From: Hyphomonadaceae bacterium
GTDB lineage: Bacteria; Pseudomonadota; Alphaproteobacteria; Caulobacterales; Maricaulaceae
Reading direction: 5' to 3'
Assembly (NCBI GenBank): GCA_013001295.1
Contig: JABDMW010000056.1
Coordinates: 1-40,604, forward strand
DNA: 40,604 nucleotides
Positions 16,684-27,177 of the stretch are shown here, one piece after another. Made by a program: the position numbers and the translations under genes. The notes beneath the pieces were generated by a model that made no database searches, had not been told where the DNA came from, and saw only the letters and a program-made list of their open reading frames with translations. Each line of letters begins with the position of its first letter. The first letter of the stretch is position 1.

Positions 16684-18023
16684 TAAGGGTTTACGTCCTT
16701 GTAAGCGAAGATAATCATATTGATTGCCGCGCCCGGTGACAGGTTTTGCTTTTCGCCCGTCTTGCGGTCTTTGACCTCGACAACGCCGTCTTTCAGGCCA
16801 CGCGGACCAACAACGAGCTGGTATGGCAATCCGATCAGATCCATACGCGAAAATTTTACACCACCACGGTCATTTTTGTCGTCATAAAGCGGGTCAATGC
16901 CTGCCGTGCTCAGCTTGCTATATAAATCCTCACAAGCCGCATCCGCCTCCGCGTCACCGACTTTCAGATTGATAATGCCGGCGCCAAATGGCGTCACGGA
17001 TTTAGGCCATATAATCCCATTTTCATCATGGCTCGCCTCGATAATCCCGCCAACCAATCGCGATACGCCGACGCCGTATGAACCCATTTGGGCGACATGT
17101 TCCTTGCCGTCCGAACCCATGACTTTAGCGCCCAATGGCTTGGAATATTTGTCGCCAAAACAAAAGATATGTCCCACTTCAATACCCCGTGCCGACAGGC
17201 GTTTATCTGCGGGTACTTGCGCTTCAAATGCGGCTTGATCATGCATTTCGTCTGTGGCCGCGTACAAGGCTGTGCGTTGATCGACTATCGGCTGCAAATC
17301 GCTATCAAAATCGATGTCTGTACCGGGTACAACCATATCGACAAGATCTTTGTGGCAGAAAACCTCGCTTTCGCCAGTATCAGCCAAAATCAGGAATTCA
17401 TGGGAGAGATCGCCGCCAATTGGACCGGTATCCGCACGCATTGGAACGGCCTTTAGGCCCATTCGGGCAAATGTGTTGAGATAGGCCACAAACATCTTGT
17501 TGTAGGAACGCACCGCTTCTTCCATGGAAATATCAAAAGAATACGCATCTTTCATCAGAAACTCGCGACATCGCATGATACCAAATCGCGGCCGGACTTC
17601 ATCACGGAATTTCCACTGAATATGATAAAGATTTATCGGTAAGTCTTTGTAACTTCTGACAAAAGACCGGAAGATATCTGTGATCACTTCTTCATTGGTT
17701 GGTCCATAGAGAAGATCGCGATCGCTGCGGTCTTTAATCCGGAGCATTTCCTGGCCGTAATCATCATACCGGCCGGATTCCCGCCATAGATCAGCGCCCT
17801 GTATGGTCGGCATCAACATCTCGACGGCCCCTGCCCGGTTTTGCTCCTCGCGGGTGATCTGTTCGATCCGTTTCATCACTTTGAAGCCAAGCGGCAGCCA
17901 GGAATACAGGCCGGCGCTTTGTTGTTTGATCATTCCGGCGCGCAGCATATAGCGGTGGGACGCTATGCTCGCTTCAGAAGGTGTTTCTTTTAAGACGGGG
18001 AGAAAATATCGCGAAAGTCGCAT
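16683..18023 (-). CDS. proS: Prolyl-tRNA synthetase, short form without editing insert
   Basis: Encodes 446 residues, much shorter than the roughly 570 of E. coli ProRS. Class II motifs are present: [20 protein letters not shown] (motif 1), [20 protein letters not shown] (motif 2) and [17 protein letters not shown] (motif 3). A C-terminal anticodon-binding domain carries [20 protein letters not shown]. Between motifs 2 and 3 the chain is too short for the INS editing domain, the usual alphaproteobacterial state. Clearance of Ala-tRNA-Pro would then need a free-standing trans-editing protein (known for the family, not visible here). An AGGA lies 6 bases before the ATG. Confidence 0.96.
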   Translation of the reverse strand: MRLSRYFLPVLKETPSEASIASHRYMLRAGMIKQQSAGLYSWLPLGFKVMKRIEQITREEQNRAGAVEMLMPTIQGADLWRESGRYDDYGQEMLRIKDRSDRDLLYGPTNEEVITDIFRSFVRSYKDLPINLYHIQWKFRDEVRPRFGIMRCREFLMKDAYSFDISMEEAVRSYNKMFVAYLNTFARMGLKAVPMRADTGPIGGDLSHEFLILADTGESEVFCHKDLVDMVVPGTDIDFDSDLQPIVDQRTALYAATDEMHDQAAFEAQVPADKRLSARGIEVGHIFCFGDKYSKPLGAKVMGSDGKEHVAQMGSYGVGVSRLVGGIIEASHDENGIIWPKSVTPFGAGIINLKVGDAEADAACEDLYSKLSTAGIDPLYDDKNDRGGVKFSRMDLIGLPYQLVVGPRGLKDGVVEVKDRKTGEKQNLSPGAAINMIIFAYKDVNP

Positions 18024-18047
18024 CGTGTATCCTGTTGTTCCTGTTTA

Positions 18048-18076
18048 TGCATAAAGAATCGCCTGCACAGCGGCAA
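18048..18076 (-). promoter_or_regulatory. Possible promoter of proS-lolC-lolD
   Basis: TTGCCG (18076-18071), a 17-base spacer and TATGCA (18053-18048) lie on the minus strand in the 104-base gap between DUF1467 and proS. This gap is one of the longest in this part of the window, so a promoter is reasonable, but the boxes are poor. Confidence 0.3.
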
Positions 18077-18127
18077 GGTACAATCAATTGATCTGGATTA
18101 ACAAAGCTTTAGATTGGGTTGAGCTGA

Positions 18128-18406
18128 TTAACTCATATCGGGCGTGAAATCCGGAATGAACGGAATATTGTTGAGATCGATCAGTTTGAATTCAATGATC
18201 ACAAAAATTATCGCCCATATAATGGCGGTTAGAACCGTCGTTTGAATGATCTTGCGCTTAATAAATGGCTTTGACGGCGCACCGGGCTCCGTTCCACGCA
18301 CCACATTGCCATCCTCGTGCTGACCCTCGATATCGAGGGGGAGGATGATGAAAATCACCAACCACCACAGGACGAAAAATACAGCAATTCCAGTGACTAA
18401 CGGCAT
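18128..18406 (-). CDS. DUF1467 family small membrane protein
   Basis: A 92-residue protein with two hydrophobic helices (about 5-25, GIAVFFVLWWLVIFIILPLD, and about 55-75, TTVLTAIIWAIIFVIIEFKL). These are separated by a polar loop containing RGTEPGAPSKPFIKRK. This layout (WW in helix 1, GT.PGAP loop, two helices) is that of the alphaproteobacterial DUF1467 family, which has no known function. It lies 7 bases after the epimerase gene and upstream of proS; the mce-DUF1467-proS order is common in alphaproteobacteria as I recall. Confidence 0.85.
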   Translation of the reverse strand: MPLVTGIAVFFVLWWLVIFIILPLDIEGQHEDGNVVRGTEPGAPSKPFIKRKIIQTTVLTAIIWAIIFVIIEFKLIDLNNIPFIPDFTPDMS

Positions 18407-18413
18407 TGTCTTC

Positions 18414-18896
18414 CTAGTGTTTCGGGGTTTCCATCAGTTCGATCAAGGTCCCGGTGAAGTTCTTGGGATGGATGAAAATCACCAGCGTGCCATGGGCGCC
18501 AATACGCGGTTCATTGAGCACCGTTGCACCATTGGCCTCAACAAATGCTTTCGCTTCATGAATGTCCTCAACTTCGAAGCAGACATGATGCTGCGCCCCT
18601 TTCGGGTTCTTTTGCAAAAATTTGTGGATCGGTGAGCTTTCTCCATAGGGTTCGATCAATTCCACCTGCCCGGTCGGGAGATTGACGAAGGCATAGCTGA
18701 CGCCTTGCGCCGGCAAGGCTTTGGGTTCGGTGATATCGGTAATCCCGAATATCTCTTGATACGGCTTGATGGCTTCGACAATTGAAGGAACGGCGATGCC
18801 CACATGGTTCATCGGACCAATGATGTTTTTGGATGCTGTCATGGTTTCTGCCTTAAATATTTTGCCCAGAGCCTGTTTTAAACTCGTCATAAACAT
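18414..18896 (-). CDS. mce: Methylmalonyl-CoA epimerase (VOC family)
   Basis: Up to 160 residues. The glyoxalase/VOC fold begins at MNHVGIAVPSIVEAIKPYQE. The metal ligands look present: His in MNHVGIAVP, His in QHHVCFEVEDI and Glu in GTLIELME near the end. It interconverts R- and S-methylmalonyl-CoA in propionyl-CoA breakdown. The start is uncertain. ATG at 18896 lies 3 bases after the rnj stop with AAAGG 8 bases upstream, while ATG at 18842 (residue 19) has an equally placed AAGG and removes an unusual leader (MTSLKQALGKIFKAE). The family normally starts close to the MNHVGIAVP strand. Confidence 0.88.
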   Translation of the reverse strand: MFMTSLKQALGKIFKAETMTASKNIIGPMNHVGIAVPSIVEAIKPYQEIFGITDITEPKALPAQGVSYAFVNLPTGQVELIEPYGESSPIHKFLQKNPKGAQHHVCFEVEDIHEAKAFVEANGATVLNEPRIGAHGTLVIFIHPKNFTGTLIELMETPKH

Positions 18897-18899
18897 GAT

Positions 18900-20579
18900 T
18901 TAGACCTTTATAGCCGTAACCTCGACAATTGTCCTCTTGTCTGTGTGATCGCGGATAAAACGCCGCACTTTGGAGCGGATAATGTTCTCAATCTCGTCTT
19001 CATCTTTGCGCGCATTGGGCTTTAGGCTTTTAAATGCCCGTTCAGCTTCGCTCTCAACCCGATCAAGAAGATAATCGAGTAGTTCGCCGTTCGGGCCGTG
19101 TGGGAAGCCTGATGCCCGTGGATCCGGCCCGCCAATCAACTGCCCCTTACTGTTCACAACAACAGATATGGATATATGCCCGGAATATGCCATTTTGCGG
19201 CGTTCACGCAGGGATAAATCATCAGCGCTGATAATAACGCCGCAATCCTGATGCAGGCGGCCATTCGGCACCAAATCGATGATTTTTGCCCCCTGCTTGC
19301 TCAAGCGGATCATTTCACCGTTATGCGGCGCAATCTGGTGTTTCACACCCCAAGACTTCGCGAGCTTGGCATGTTCCATCAAATGACGCCGTTCGCCGTG
19401 AACCGGAATGGAGATATGCGGTCGTGCCCACTCATACATTTCCTTCAATTCATCACGACACGGGTGGCCGGAAACATGGATCGGGCGATCTTTTTCCGTA
19501 ATAATTTCAACACCTTGATCGGCCAAGCTACTCTGCATTGCAAAGATCGATTTCTCATTCCCCGGGATGATTTTGGAGGAAAAAATGATCACATCGCCCT
19601 TGCCCAATTTAACGGACCGATGTTCCCCTCTGGCGATACGGGACAGCGCAGCGCGCGGTTCGCCCTGGCTGCCAGTGCACAGATACAGCACATGATCGGC
19701 CGCAATCTGATTGGCTTCTTCTTCGTCGATTATATTGCGAACATCTTTCAACAGACCAACGGACTTGGCCGCACCCGTCATGCGGTGCATTGAACGACCG
19801 ATCAGGCAAACGCTGCGGTGATTGGCCTGTGCCGCTAACATGATGGTCTCAAGACGGGCGACATTAGAGGCAAAGGACGCAACCGCGATCCCATACCCAT
19901 CGTATTCTCCAATAAGGCGTTCCAGCTCTTCGCGCACGTCAGCTTCGGACCCGGCGACACCGGGACTAAACACATTTGTGGAATCGCATACGATGGCGAG
20001 AATACCCTCATCTCCCAATGATTTCAGCGCTTTATCATCAAATCCTTCACCAATTTGCGGGTTGTCATCAAATTTCCAGTCCCCGGTATGCAGGATAATT
20101 CCCTCGGGTGTTCTTATCGCCAATGCGTTCGGTTCCGGGATGGAATGGGTGAGCGTGATCAGCTCGATATCGAACGGGCCCAACTTGATATGCCCTTTGA
20201 GCGGCACTTCGTGCAGTGTCACGCTTGACCGTAGTTCCGCCTCTTCCAAGCGGTCTTCAACCAGATATCGCGTAAACGGCGTCGCATAGACCGGACATTT
20301 GATGCGTGGCCACAGGCGCGCCAGCGCGCCCATATGATCTTCATGCGCGTGAGTCAGGATAATTGCCAGGATATCCTTACGGATTTCTTCGATAAATTCG
20401 ATATCCGGCATGATGATCTCGATGCCCGGCGTATCAGCCCCACCAAAGGTCACACCGATATCGACAATGATCCATTTACGGGCATGCTTAGGGCCATACC
20501 CATACAAATTCAAATTCATTCCGATTTCACCGCAGCCCCCAAGGGGCAGAAAAACCAGCTCGTCTTTTTGTTTAGCCAT
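18900..20579 (-). CDS. rnj: Ribonuclease J
   Basis: Encodes 559 residues. The metallo-beta-lactamase zinc motif HAHEDH is at residues 77-82, with further ligands in TLTHSIPEPNALAIRTPEG and ILHTGDWKFD. The beta-CASP insert has CDSTNVFSPGVAGSE and ends with HVSGHPCRDELKEMYEWARP and PVHGERRHLMEHAKLA. RNase J is a 5'-3' exo/endonuclease for mRNA decay and rRNA maturation. It begins 8 bases after the coaX stop and is followed 3 bases later by the epimerase gene. Confidence 0.95.
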   Translation of the reverse strand: MAKQKDELVFLPLGGCGEIGMNLNLYGYGPKHARKWIIVDIGVTFGGADTPGIEIIMPDIEFIEEIRKDILAIILTHAHEDHMGALARLWPRIKCPVYATPFTRYLVEDRLEEAELRSSVTLHEVPLKGHIKLGPFDIELITLTHSIPEPNALAIRTPEGIILHTGDWKFDDNPQIGEGFDDKALKSLGDEGILAIVCDSTNVFSPGVAGSEADVREELERLIGEYDGYGIAVASFASNVARLETIMLAAQANHRSVCLIGRSMHRMTGAAKSVGLLKDVRNIIDEEEANQIAADHVLYLCTGSQGEPRAALSRIARGEHRSVKLGKGDVIIFSSKIIPGNEKSIFAMQSSLADQGVEIITEKDRPIHVSGHPCRDELKEMYEWARPHISIPVHGERRHLMEHAKLAKSWGVKHQIAPHNGEMIRLSKQGAKIIDLVPNGRLHQDCGVIISADDLSLRERRKMAYSGHISISVVVNSKGQLIGGPDPRASGFPHGPNGELLDYLLDRVESEAERAFKSLKPNARKDEDEIENIIRSKVRRFIRDHTDKRTIVEVTAIKV

Positions 20580-20587
20580 GGTGTCCT

Positions 20588-21355
20588 TTAGCGGTTTCTT
20601 CGCCAGATTTCGTACAATCCGTTGATGGTGAGTTGAGAGTCGAAAATATCGATACGCTCTGAAGCCCCCTCAAAAAGCGACGCGACACCGCCCGTTCCGA
20701 TGACCGTGAAATCCCGGTCATCCTCCTCACGGATTTTATCAATCAGCCCGTCAATCAGGCCAATATAGCCCCAAAAGATACCGGACTGCATAGCTTCCAC
20801 CGTACCGCGACCAATGACCTTCTCAGGCTTGGTAATAGCGATCCGGGGCAATTTAGCAGCAGCGTCGTGCAAGGCCCGCAAAGATAGGTTGATGCCGGGC
20901 GCGATGATACCGCCTTCAAAATCCCCGTCCTTGGATATGACGTCAAACGTCGTTGCTGTTCCAGAATCGACCAGGATTAAAGCACCGGGGTACTTGGCAT
21001 GTGCCCCGACCGCATTAACCAGCCGGTCCGCCCCCACTTCTTTGGGATTGGCAAGCGTGACTTTCGCCCCTAAATCAACGCCGTTAACGCCAACGACCAT
21101 CGGTTCAATCTTCAAGTGCCGCTTTGACAGATTTGTCATATGGAACAAGGATTGCGGCACAACTGTCGAAATTATGCAATCGGTGAGATCCGAGAACTGT
21201 ATGCCCTGCATATTCATCAATTGGTACAGCCAAACGGCATATTCGTCCGCTGTTCGAGCAGGATTGGTCTCAATCCGCCATTCCACGCTCCACTCTTTGC
21301 CGTCGTGCACGGCGAACAGCGTGTTGGTATTGCCACTATCAATTGCCAGTAACAT
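20588..21355 (-). CDS. coaX: Type III pantothenate kinase (CoaX)
   Basis: Encodes 255 residues of the ASKHA fold. Phosphate-binding motif 1 is [15 protein letters not shown] from residue 6. The substrate motif is [17 protein letters not shown], followed by [16 protein letters not shown] and [15 protein letters not shown]. It performs the first step of CoA synthesis, and type III enzymes are not inhibited by CoA. It lies 24 bases after birA. The birA-coaX-rnj string directly after nuoN is an arrangement seen in many alphaproteobacteria. Confidence 0.95.
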   Translation of the reverse strand: MLLAIDSGNTNTLFAVHDGKEWSVEWRIETNPARTADEYAVWLYQLMNMQGIQFSDLTDCIISTVVPQSLFHMTNLSKRHLKIEPMVVGVNGVDLGAKVTLANPKEVGADRLVNAVGAHAKYPGALILVDSGTATTFDVISKDGDFEGGIIAPGINLSLRALHDAAAKLPRIAITKPEKVIGRGTVEAMQSGIFWGYIGLIDGLIDKIREEDDRDFTVIGTGGVASLFEGASERIDIFDSQLTINGLYEIWRRNR

Positions 21356-21379
21356 ATTCAGTCCTTCTTTGGATTGACC

Positions 21380-22135
21380 TTATAAGTGGAATTCGGGAAA
21401 GAAAACATCCCCTGCGTGGATTTTCACGATACAACCATCTTTGGTTTGAACGCACAAGGCACCGGTTTCGTCGAGTTCTAATGCGATACCTTCAATTGTC
21501 TTATCAGATAATCGAGCTTTAACAGGCTCACCGATACCTTTGGCGCGCGCCGTCCACGCCTGTTGGATAGGTTCAAAACCATTTTCGAGATAGAGGCTGC
21601 GCCAATGATCAAAGCGGGCCGCATATGTGGCGAGCACCGGCTCTTTGGCCGCAAATAGAGGTTCCGGCCCTTGGAGTTTTTCAGGATCAATGTGGGCCAG
21701 CAAATGCGTCGCAGGCGTCTCCGTGTTTTCAGGATGGTTGACGAGGTTTATGCCCGTACCAACCGCCACCCATGTCTGATCGTTTTCGGTCCCGCTTTCG
21801 AGCAAAATGCCCGATATTTTTTGACCGGCGACCAGCACATCATTTGGCCATTTTATACGAATGAGGGCTGGATCGATATATTGTTCCAAACTGTCAGCGA
21901 CGGCCAATGCCGCGACAAAGCTCAGCTTGGCGGCGGATGCCAGGTCGCCATCATAAGGATATAGACCGGTACAATATAGATTGCCGGATTTAGACACCCA
22001 CTCCCGACCCCTTCGACCTTTCCCCAGGGTTTGTACATCAGACGAAATCCATAGGGGCCCGAAGTCACCAACTTCAGCCCGGCGACGGGCTTCCGCATTA
22101 GTCGAGTCGATCTCGGAAATATGAATAAACCGCAA
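21380..22135 (-). CDS. birA: Biotin-[acetyl-CoA-carboxylase] ligase, no DNA-binding domain
   Basis: Encodes 251 residues. The biotin/ATP loop GKGRRGREW lies at residues 38-46, with IRIKWPNDVLVAGQKISGIL and VGTGINLVNHPE following, and a short C-terminal SH3-like domain (VKARLSDKTIEGIALELDET). There is no N-terminal winged helix, so it is a group I ligase that should not repress transcription. It biotinylates carboxylase carrier domains. The gene starts 8 bases after nuoN. Confidence 0.93.
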   Translation of the reverse strand: MRFIHISEIDSTNAEARRRAEVGDFGPLWISSDVQTLGKGRRGREWVSKSGNLYCTGLYPYDGDLASAAKLSFVAALAVADSLEQYIDPALIRIKWPNDVLVAGQKISGILLESGTENDQTWVAVGTGINLVNHPENTETPATHLLAHIDPEKLQGPEPLFAAKEPVLATYAARFDHWRSLYLENGFEPIQQAWTARAKGIGEPVKARLSDKTIEGIALELDETGALCVQTKDGCIVKIHAGDVFFPEFHL

Positions 22136-22143
22136 AGCGGGCT

Positions 22144-23577
22144 CTAGAACAAGCTGGACGCGGCGGCTTCAATGACGTTGCGGGCTGGCGCGGCAACAAA
22201 CGGCAGAAGCAAGATCGGGAAGATCAGCAAACCGGCTGCGGATGATAGAAATGACAACGACACGGGCGCTTTCACAAAGCTTTGTGCCTGTTCATCAAAC
22301 CAGATCGTTTTAATAATCCGAAGATAATAAAACGCGCCAACAACTGACGCGATCAAGGCGATCACGACCAGCCATGCCAGACCGGAATTGAAGGCCGGCG
22401 CGAATGCATACCATTTACCGAAGAAGCCCATAAAGAAAGGGATCCCGGCAAGGGAGAACATCATCATGGTGATGAATGATGCCAATGGCATGTTGGAATG
22501 AGACAGGCCTCCAAGATCGCTAATTTGCTCGACCATGCCGTCACGTGTCCGCATTTGCAAAATACAGGCGAATGCGCCAATCACGGTAATCAGATAGATC
22601 GACATAAAGATCAACATACCGGTTACGCCTCCCGCTCCGCCGGCAGCCAAAGCAACCAGTGCATAGCCCATATTGGCGATCGAAGAATACGCCATCAGAC
22701 GTTTGATATTGGTTTGCGTCAACGCACCGACCGCGCCAATGACCATGGAGAGCACGGCAAGGACGATAATGACTTGCTGCCAGGCCGCTTCCATGCCTTC
22801 GAATGGGCCCATGATCACACGGGTAATCAAGGCCAATGCCGCGAGTTTAGGCGCACCGGCAAAAAATCCAGTGACCGGTGTTGGTGAGCCTTCATAGACG
22901 TCCGGTGTCCACATGTGGAACGGTGCCGCAGATATTTTAAATGCCAGTCCACTGAGCAGGAAGACCAATCCTGCAATAATGCCTGCACCCGGATTGCCCG
23001 TTTGTTCAAGATGCATGGCTATTTCAGCAAAATCCAAAGTCCCGGTGAAACCGTAGATCAACGATGTGCCGTAAAGCAGCATGCCGGACGACAGTGCACC
23101 CAGGACGAAATATTTGAGGCCAGCTTCTGAAGCCCGCAAGCTATCACGGTTAAATGCAGCCATCACATAAAGGGCTAGGCTCTGCATTTCGATACCGATA
23201 TACAAGGTCAGCAGATTACCTGCCGACACCATGACGCCCATTCCAAGGACAGCGAACAACATCAGGATAGAATATTCGAACTGATCCAAGCGTTCGCGCT
23301 TAAAGTAGTCGCGTGAGAACCAAAGTGCGCTGGCCGCAGCTATGCCAATCAGAGCCTTCACATAATGGCTAAATTTGTCAGACAAAAACGCGCCATCAAA
23401 GGAACTGCCCTGTGCGTTGAGAAACACACCGGCAAATCCAAAGATCAACAGCGCAACAATGCTCGCATAGCGAATAAAAGACGTGGACTTTGACCCGCCG
23501 AACGCACCTACCATGAGCAGCACTAAAGCGCTGACTGCGAGTACGATTTCACCAAATAGAAAAGTAAACTGTCCCAT
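22144..23577 (-). CDS. nuoN: NADH-quinone oxidoreductase subunit N
   Basis: Encodes 477 residues with about 14 hydrophobic helices and the antiporter-like core (LLTLYIGIEMQSLALYVMAA, AAPFHMWTPDVYEGSPTPVT, NIKRLMAYSSIANMGYALVA). NuoN is one of the three proton-pumping antiporter-like subunits of complex I, adjacent to the NuoA/J/K region. It is the last nuo gene, 9 bases after nuoM, and runs closely into birA. Confidence 0.97.
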   Translation of the reverse strand: MGQFTFLFGEIVLAVSALVLLMVGAFGGSKSTSFIRYASIVALLIFGFAGVFLNAQGSSFDGAFLSDKFSHYVKALIGIAAASALWFSRDYFKRERLDQFEYSILMLFAVLGMGVMVSAGNLLTLYIGIEMQSLALYVMAAFNRDSLRASEAGLKYFVLGALSSGMLLYGTSLIYGFTGTLDFAEIAMHLEQTGNPGAGIIAGLVFLLSGLAFKISAAPFHMWTPDVYEGSPTPVTGFFAGAPKLAALALITRVIMGPFEGMEAAWQQVIIVLAVLSMVIGAVGALTQTNIKRLMAYSSIANMGYALVALAAGGAGGVTGMLIFMSIYLITVIGAFACILQMRTRDGMVEQISDLGGLSHSNMPLASFITMMMFSLAGIPFFMGFFGKWYAFAPAFNSGLAWLVVIALIASVVGAFYYLRIIKTIWFDEQAQSFVKAPVSLSFLSSAAGLLIFPILLLPFVAAPARNVIEAAASSLF

Positions 23578-23586
23578 GATCTTATC

Positions 23587-25125
23587 CTACTGCCCAACAC
23601 TCATGTCGAGTTTTTGTGTCACGTCCGCCAGCAAGGCATCAACTGAAGCACCGGTGATATCTGTGACCAACGACGGATAAACGCCGAGTAATATGGTCAT
23701 AATAACGAGGGGTGCCATAATTATAATTTCGCGCATGTTCATATCGGGGATGCCAATGAGTTTCTCATTGGTCACTTCGCCGAATATAACTTCGCGGTAC
23801 AGGTGCAGCGCATAAACCGCCGACAAAATCATGCCGAAGGCCGCGCCGAAAGCAATCCACGGATTAACCTGATAGGCGCCGACCATGGTCAGGATTTCAC
23901 CGATAAACCCGCTGGTTCCCGGCAAGCCGACATTGGCCATCGTAAACAGCATGAACACGGCCGCAAATATCGGCATGGTTTTGACGATACCGCCGTAAAA
24001 TGCGATTTCCCTTGTGTGCATCCGGTCGTAAATTACGCCCACAGCGAAGAAAAGCGCGCCGGAGACAATACCGTGTGAGATCATCTGGAAGATCGATCCC
24101 TGCAGACCTTGTACGTTCAGGGCAAAAATACCCATGGTCACAAAACCCATATGCGCGACAGACGAGTAGGCAATCAGCTTCTTCATATCGGTTTGGCGAT
24201 AGGCCACCAAAGATGTGTAGATGATCGCGATGACGCTGAGCCAGAATACGAGCGGCCCAAACTGAACACTGGCATGTGGGAACATCGGAATAGAGAACCG
24301 CAGCAATCCATAGCCGCCAAGCTTCAGCAAAATACCGGCCAGGATAACAGACCCTGCCGTCGGCGCTTGAACGTGAGCATCAGGCAGCCAAGTATGTACC
24401 GGCCACATTGGCATTTTAACAGCAAATGACGCAAAGAAGGCGAGCCATAACCATGTCTGCGCACCTAATGGAATGTTCAGTTGGCTCAGCTGACGGATAT
24501 CCGTTGTTGCGTTTCCTTCGCCCAAAACCTGCCCGGAGTAATAGTAGAGCCACAGCATGGCAGCCAACATCAGCACCGAACCCAGCAAAGTATAAAGGAA
24601 GAACTTGTAGGCGGCATAGACCCGGTCCTTGCCGCCCCAGACACCAATAATGATGAACATGGGAATGAGGACAGCCTCAAAAAAGACGTAGAACAAGACC
24701 ATATCAAGCGCGCAGAATGTGCCAATCATCAAGGTCTCGAGCACAAGGAACGCCACCATATATTCAAGCATGCGTGTCTTTATCGATGCTTGGCTGGCAA
24801 TGATACACAGCGGGGTCAGGAACGCCGTCAGAAGGACAAAGAGAACCGAAATCCCGTCAACGCCCATGCGGTATTTAATACCGGCGCCGAGCCAGGCGAA
24901 TTCTTCCGTAAACTGAAAACCCGCCTCAGCATTGTCGAAATTGATCACGAGGATCAGCGACAGGATAAACACTGCTATTGTTGTGATCAAAGCCACACGC
25001 GGTGCATTTTGCTCAATCTGGCTTTTACCGTCCGAACGCGATAAGCGCGACATCAGCATCAAAAATGCCGCCGCCAAAAGCGGGATAAATGTAATGATCG
25101 AAAGTATGGGAACACCGTTAAACAT
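23587..25125 (-). CDS. nuoM: NADH-quinone oxidoreductase subunit M
   Basis: Encodes 512 residues, about 14 helices. Conserved segments include [20 protein letters not shown] (with the key Glu of helix 5), [39 protein letters not shown] and [20 protein letters not shown]. It is a proton-translocating subunit in the middle of the membrane arm. It lies 3 bases after nuoL and 9 bases before nuoN. Confidence 0.97.
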   Translation of the reverse strand: MFNGVPILSIITFIPLLAAAFLMLMSRLSRSDGKSQIEQNAPRVALITTIAVFILSLILVINFDNAEAGFQFTEEFAWLGAGIKYRMGVDGISVLFVLLTAFLTPLCIIASQASIKTRMLEYMVAFLVLETLMIGTFCALDMVLFYVFFEAVLIPMFIIIGVWGGKDRVYAAYKFFLYTLLGSVLMLAAMLWLYYYSGQVLGEGNATTDIRQLSQLNIPLGAQTWLWLAFFASFAVKMPMWPVHTWLPDAHVQAPTAGSVILAGILLKLGGYGLLRFSIPMFPHASVQFGPLVFWLSVIAIIYTSLVAYRQTDMKKLIAYSSVAHMGFVTMGIFALNVQGLQGSIFQMISHGIVSGALFFAVGVIYDRMHTREIAFYGGIVKTMPIFAAVFMLFTMANVGLPGTSGFIGEILTMVGAYQVNPWIAFGAAFGMILSAVYALHLYREVIFGEVTNEKLIGIPDMNMREIIIMAPLVIMTILLGVYPSLVTDITGASVDALLADVTQKLDMSVGQ

Positions 25126-25128
25126 GAT

Positions 25129-27174
25129 CTACCCCTGCGCTTTCGTGATCGCCCAGGCGATTAAGCCCGCAAGACCGATGAGCATGACAAACGCATATTG
25201 AAATACATAACCGCTTTGGAATTTGGACAAACGCTTGCCACCAGCCATTGCAAGCTTGGCAAAGCCGTTTGGCCCCCAACCGTCGATGATTTTGATGTCA
25301 CCGATTTTGTAGAACAGATCACCCAGTTTACGCGTTCCGCGAACAATGGTGGCATCGTACAACTCGTCAATATACCATTTGTTCAAGAAGAATTTGTACA
25401 GCGGGCCGCCTTCAGCATCGATGCGTTTTTGGGTTCCGTCTCTCCACAAATACATCACGACAGCAACGACAAATCCAAACAGGGTAACTATGAATGGCGC
25501 CCATAAGACCCATTTCGGGAAATCGTGATGGCCGCCACCATGATCACCGCCGTGATCGTCGACTTTCTCAGCGCCATGGGTATCGACTGCCCCATGGCCG
25601 TCTGCCATAGCACTCACCGCACCGTGTGCACCCTCTCCGCCCGGCAACGCCCCGGCCCAGAATGCACCCATATCAACGCCCATAAATTTCGAATAAAAGA
25701 CGACACCTGCGATAACCGCCCCCAATGCCAATAAGAAGAGCGGGATCAGCATGTTCAACGGCGATTCATGTGCATGTTTAAGGACATCGGGCTCGCCGCG
25801 GTAGCGACCGTGGAACGTCATAAAGATCAGCCGCCAGGAATAGAAACTTGTCATAGCCGCTGCGATCAAACCGACCCAGAAGGCGAATACGGCCGAAGCA
25901 TTATGACCGCCTTCACCGGCCGCATAGGCGGCTTCGATAATTGCGTCTTTCGAGAAGAAGCCAGCGAATCCGATTTTCGTTTCCGGGATACCGACACCGG
26001 TCAGCGCCAATGTACCGATAATCATCAAGAAATAAGTGATCGGGATTAGCTTATATGTGCCGCCCATTTTACGCATATCCTGCTCGTGATGTAGGGCATG
26101 GATCACTGAACCTGCGCACAAGAACAGCAAGGCTTTAAAGAAAGCGTGAGTGAACAGGTGGAACATGGCCGCGTTATAGGCGCCAACACCGGCCGCAAAG
26201 AACATATAGCCAAGCTGCGAACATGTTGAATAGGCAATGACCCGTTTGATGTCATTTTGGACCAGGCCGACAGTCGCCGCGAACAAGGCCGTGAATGCGC
26301 CAACAACCGTAATTAATGCCGATACCGTTGGTGCCGCCTCATAAATCGGGAAAGCGCGGCATACAAGGAAGACACCCGCCGTTACCATAGTCGCTGCATG
26401 GATCAAAGCTGAGACAGGTGTCGGGCCTTCCATCGCGTCCGGCAACCAGACGTGCAGAACGAACTGGGCTGATTTACCCATCGCGCCAATGAACAAGAGG
26501 AAGGCGATTAATTCGATGGCGTTAAATTCAAACCCAAGGAATGGCAGAACCAGATCTTGCTTGTCATGCACATGCGCGAATACTTCGTCAAAATTGACAC
26601 TGCCGAACACCAGGAAGATTGTCATGATGCCCAATGCAAGGCCGACATCGCCGACCCGGTTGGTCACAAAAGCTTTGATGGCTGCTGCATTGGCGGACGG
26701 TTTTTTGTACCAAAATCCGATCAATAAGTAGGAAGCAACCCCCACACCTTCCCACCCGAAGAACAGTTGGATGAAGTTGTTTGACGTAACCAAGACCAAC
26801 ATGGCGAAAGTAAAGTAAGATAGATATGAGAAAAACCGTGCTTTGCCGGGGTCTTCGCTCATATATCCCCATGAATAGACGTGCACGAGCGCCGAAACCG
26901 ACGTCACAACAACCAGCATAACGGCTGTTAGTGTGTCGATTTTTACGGCCCAATTGGCTTTAAAATCGCCGACATCCATCCATCGGAACAGATTGACCTC
27001 GGTCGCTTCATGGCCAAAACCGACCTTGTAAAGTGCAAACCAGGACAGGACAGCAGACAGCAGTAGCAATCCGGTGGTAACAATCATGGATGATTTGTGC
27101 CCGATTTTCGAGCCCAGCAATCCTGCGATCAACGCGCCGATCAGGGGCGCGAATAGAATGGTTTGGTAAAGCAT
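25129..27174 (-). CDS. nuoL: NADH-quinone oxidoreductase subunit L, with a His-rich loop
   Basis: Encodes 681 residues: distal antiporter-like subunit with the extra C-terminal lateral helix. Core motifs are FFGWEGVGVASYLLIGFWY, HVWLPDAMEGPTPVSALIHA, NDIKRVIAYSTCSQLGYMFF and the HxxxHAFFKALLFLCAG region. Between about residues 510 and 552 there is a Gly/His/Asp-rich loop (GHGAVDTHGAEKVDDHGGDH) just before a late transmembrane helix. Such loops vary widely between species and could bind metal or be merely flexible. It is 3 bases after nuoK. Confidence 0.97.
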   Translation of the reverse strand: MLYQTILFAPLIGALIAGLLGSKIGHKSSMIVTTGLLLLSAVLSWFALYKVGFGHEATEVNLFRWMDVGDFKANWAVKIDTLTAVMLVVVTSVSALVHVYSWGYMSEDPGKARFFSYLSYFTFAMLVLVTSNNFIQLFFGWEGVGVASYLLIGFWYKKPSANAAAIKAFVTNRVGDVGLALGIMTIFLVFGSVNFDEVFAHVHDKQDLVLPFLGFEFNAIELIAFLLFIGAMGKSAQFVLHVWLPDAMEGPTPVSALIHAATMVTAGVFLVCRAFPIYEAAPTVSALITVVGAFTALFAATVGLVQNDIKRVIAYSTCSQLGYMFFAAGVGAYNAAMFHLFTHAFFKALLFLCAGSVIHALHHEQDMRKMGGTYKLIPITYFLMIIGTLALTGVGIPETKIGFAGFFSKDAIIEAAYAAGEGGHNASAVFAFWVGLIAAAMTSFYSWRLIFMTFHGRYRGEPDVLKHAHESPLNMLIPLFLLALGAVIAGVVFYSKFMGVDMGAFWAGALPGGEGAHGAVSAMADGHGAVDTHGAEKVDDHGGDHGGGHHDFPKWVLWAPFIVTLFGFVVAVVMYLWRDGTQKRIDAEGGPLYKFFLNKWYIDELYDATIVRGTRKLGDLFYKIGDIKIIDGWGPNGFAKLAMAGGKRLSKFQSGYVFQYAFVMLIGLAGLIAWAITKAQG

Positions 27175-27177
27175 CCC

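Noticed and set aside
20814-21377. 187-codon plus-strand ORF antisense to coaX
   Set aside because: Shadow of a complete type III pantothenate kinase gene; no domain or start signal.
24481-25044. 187-codon plus-strand ORF antisense to nuoM
   Set aside because: Its Gln/His/Asp-rich sequence is the usual antisense image of a hydrophobic membrane protein gene.
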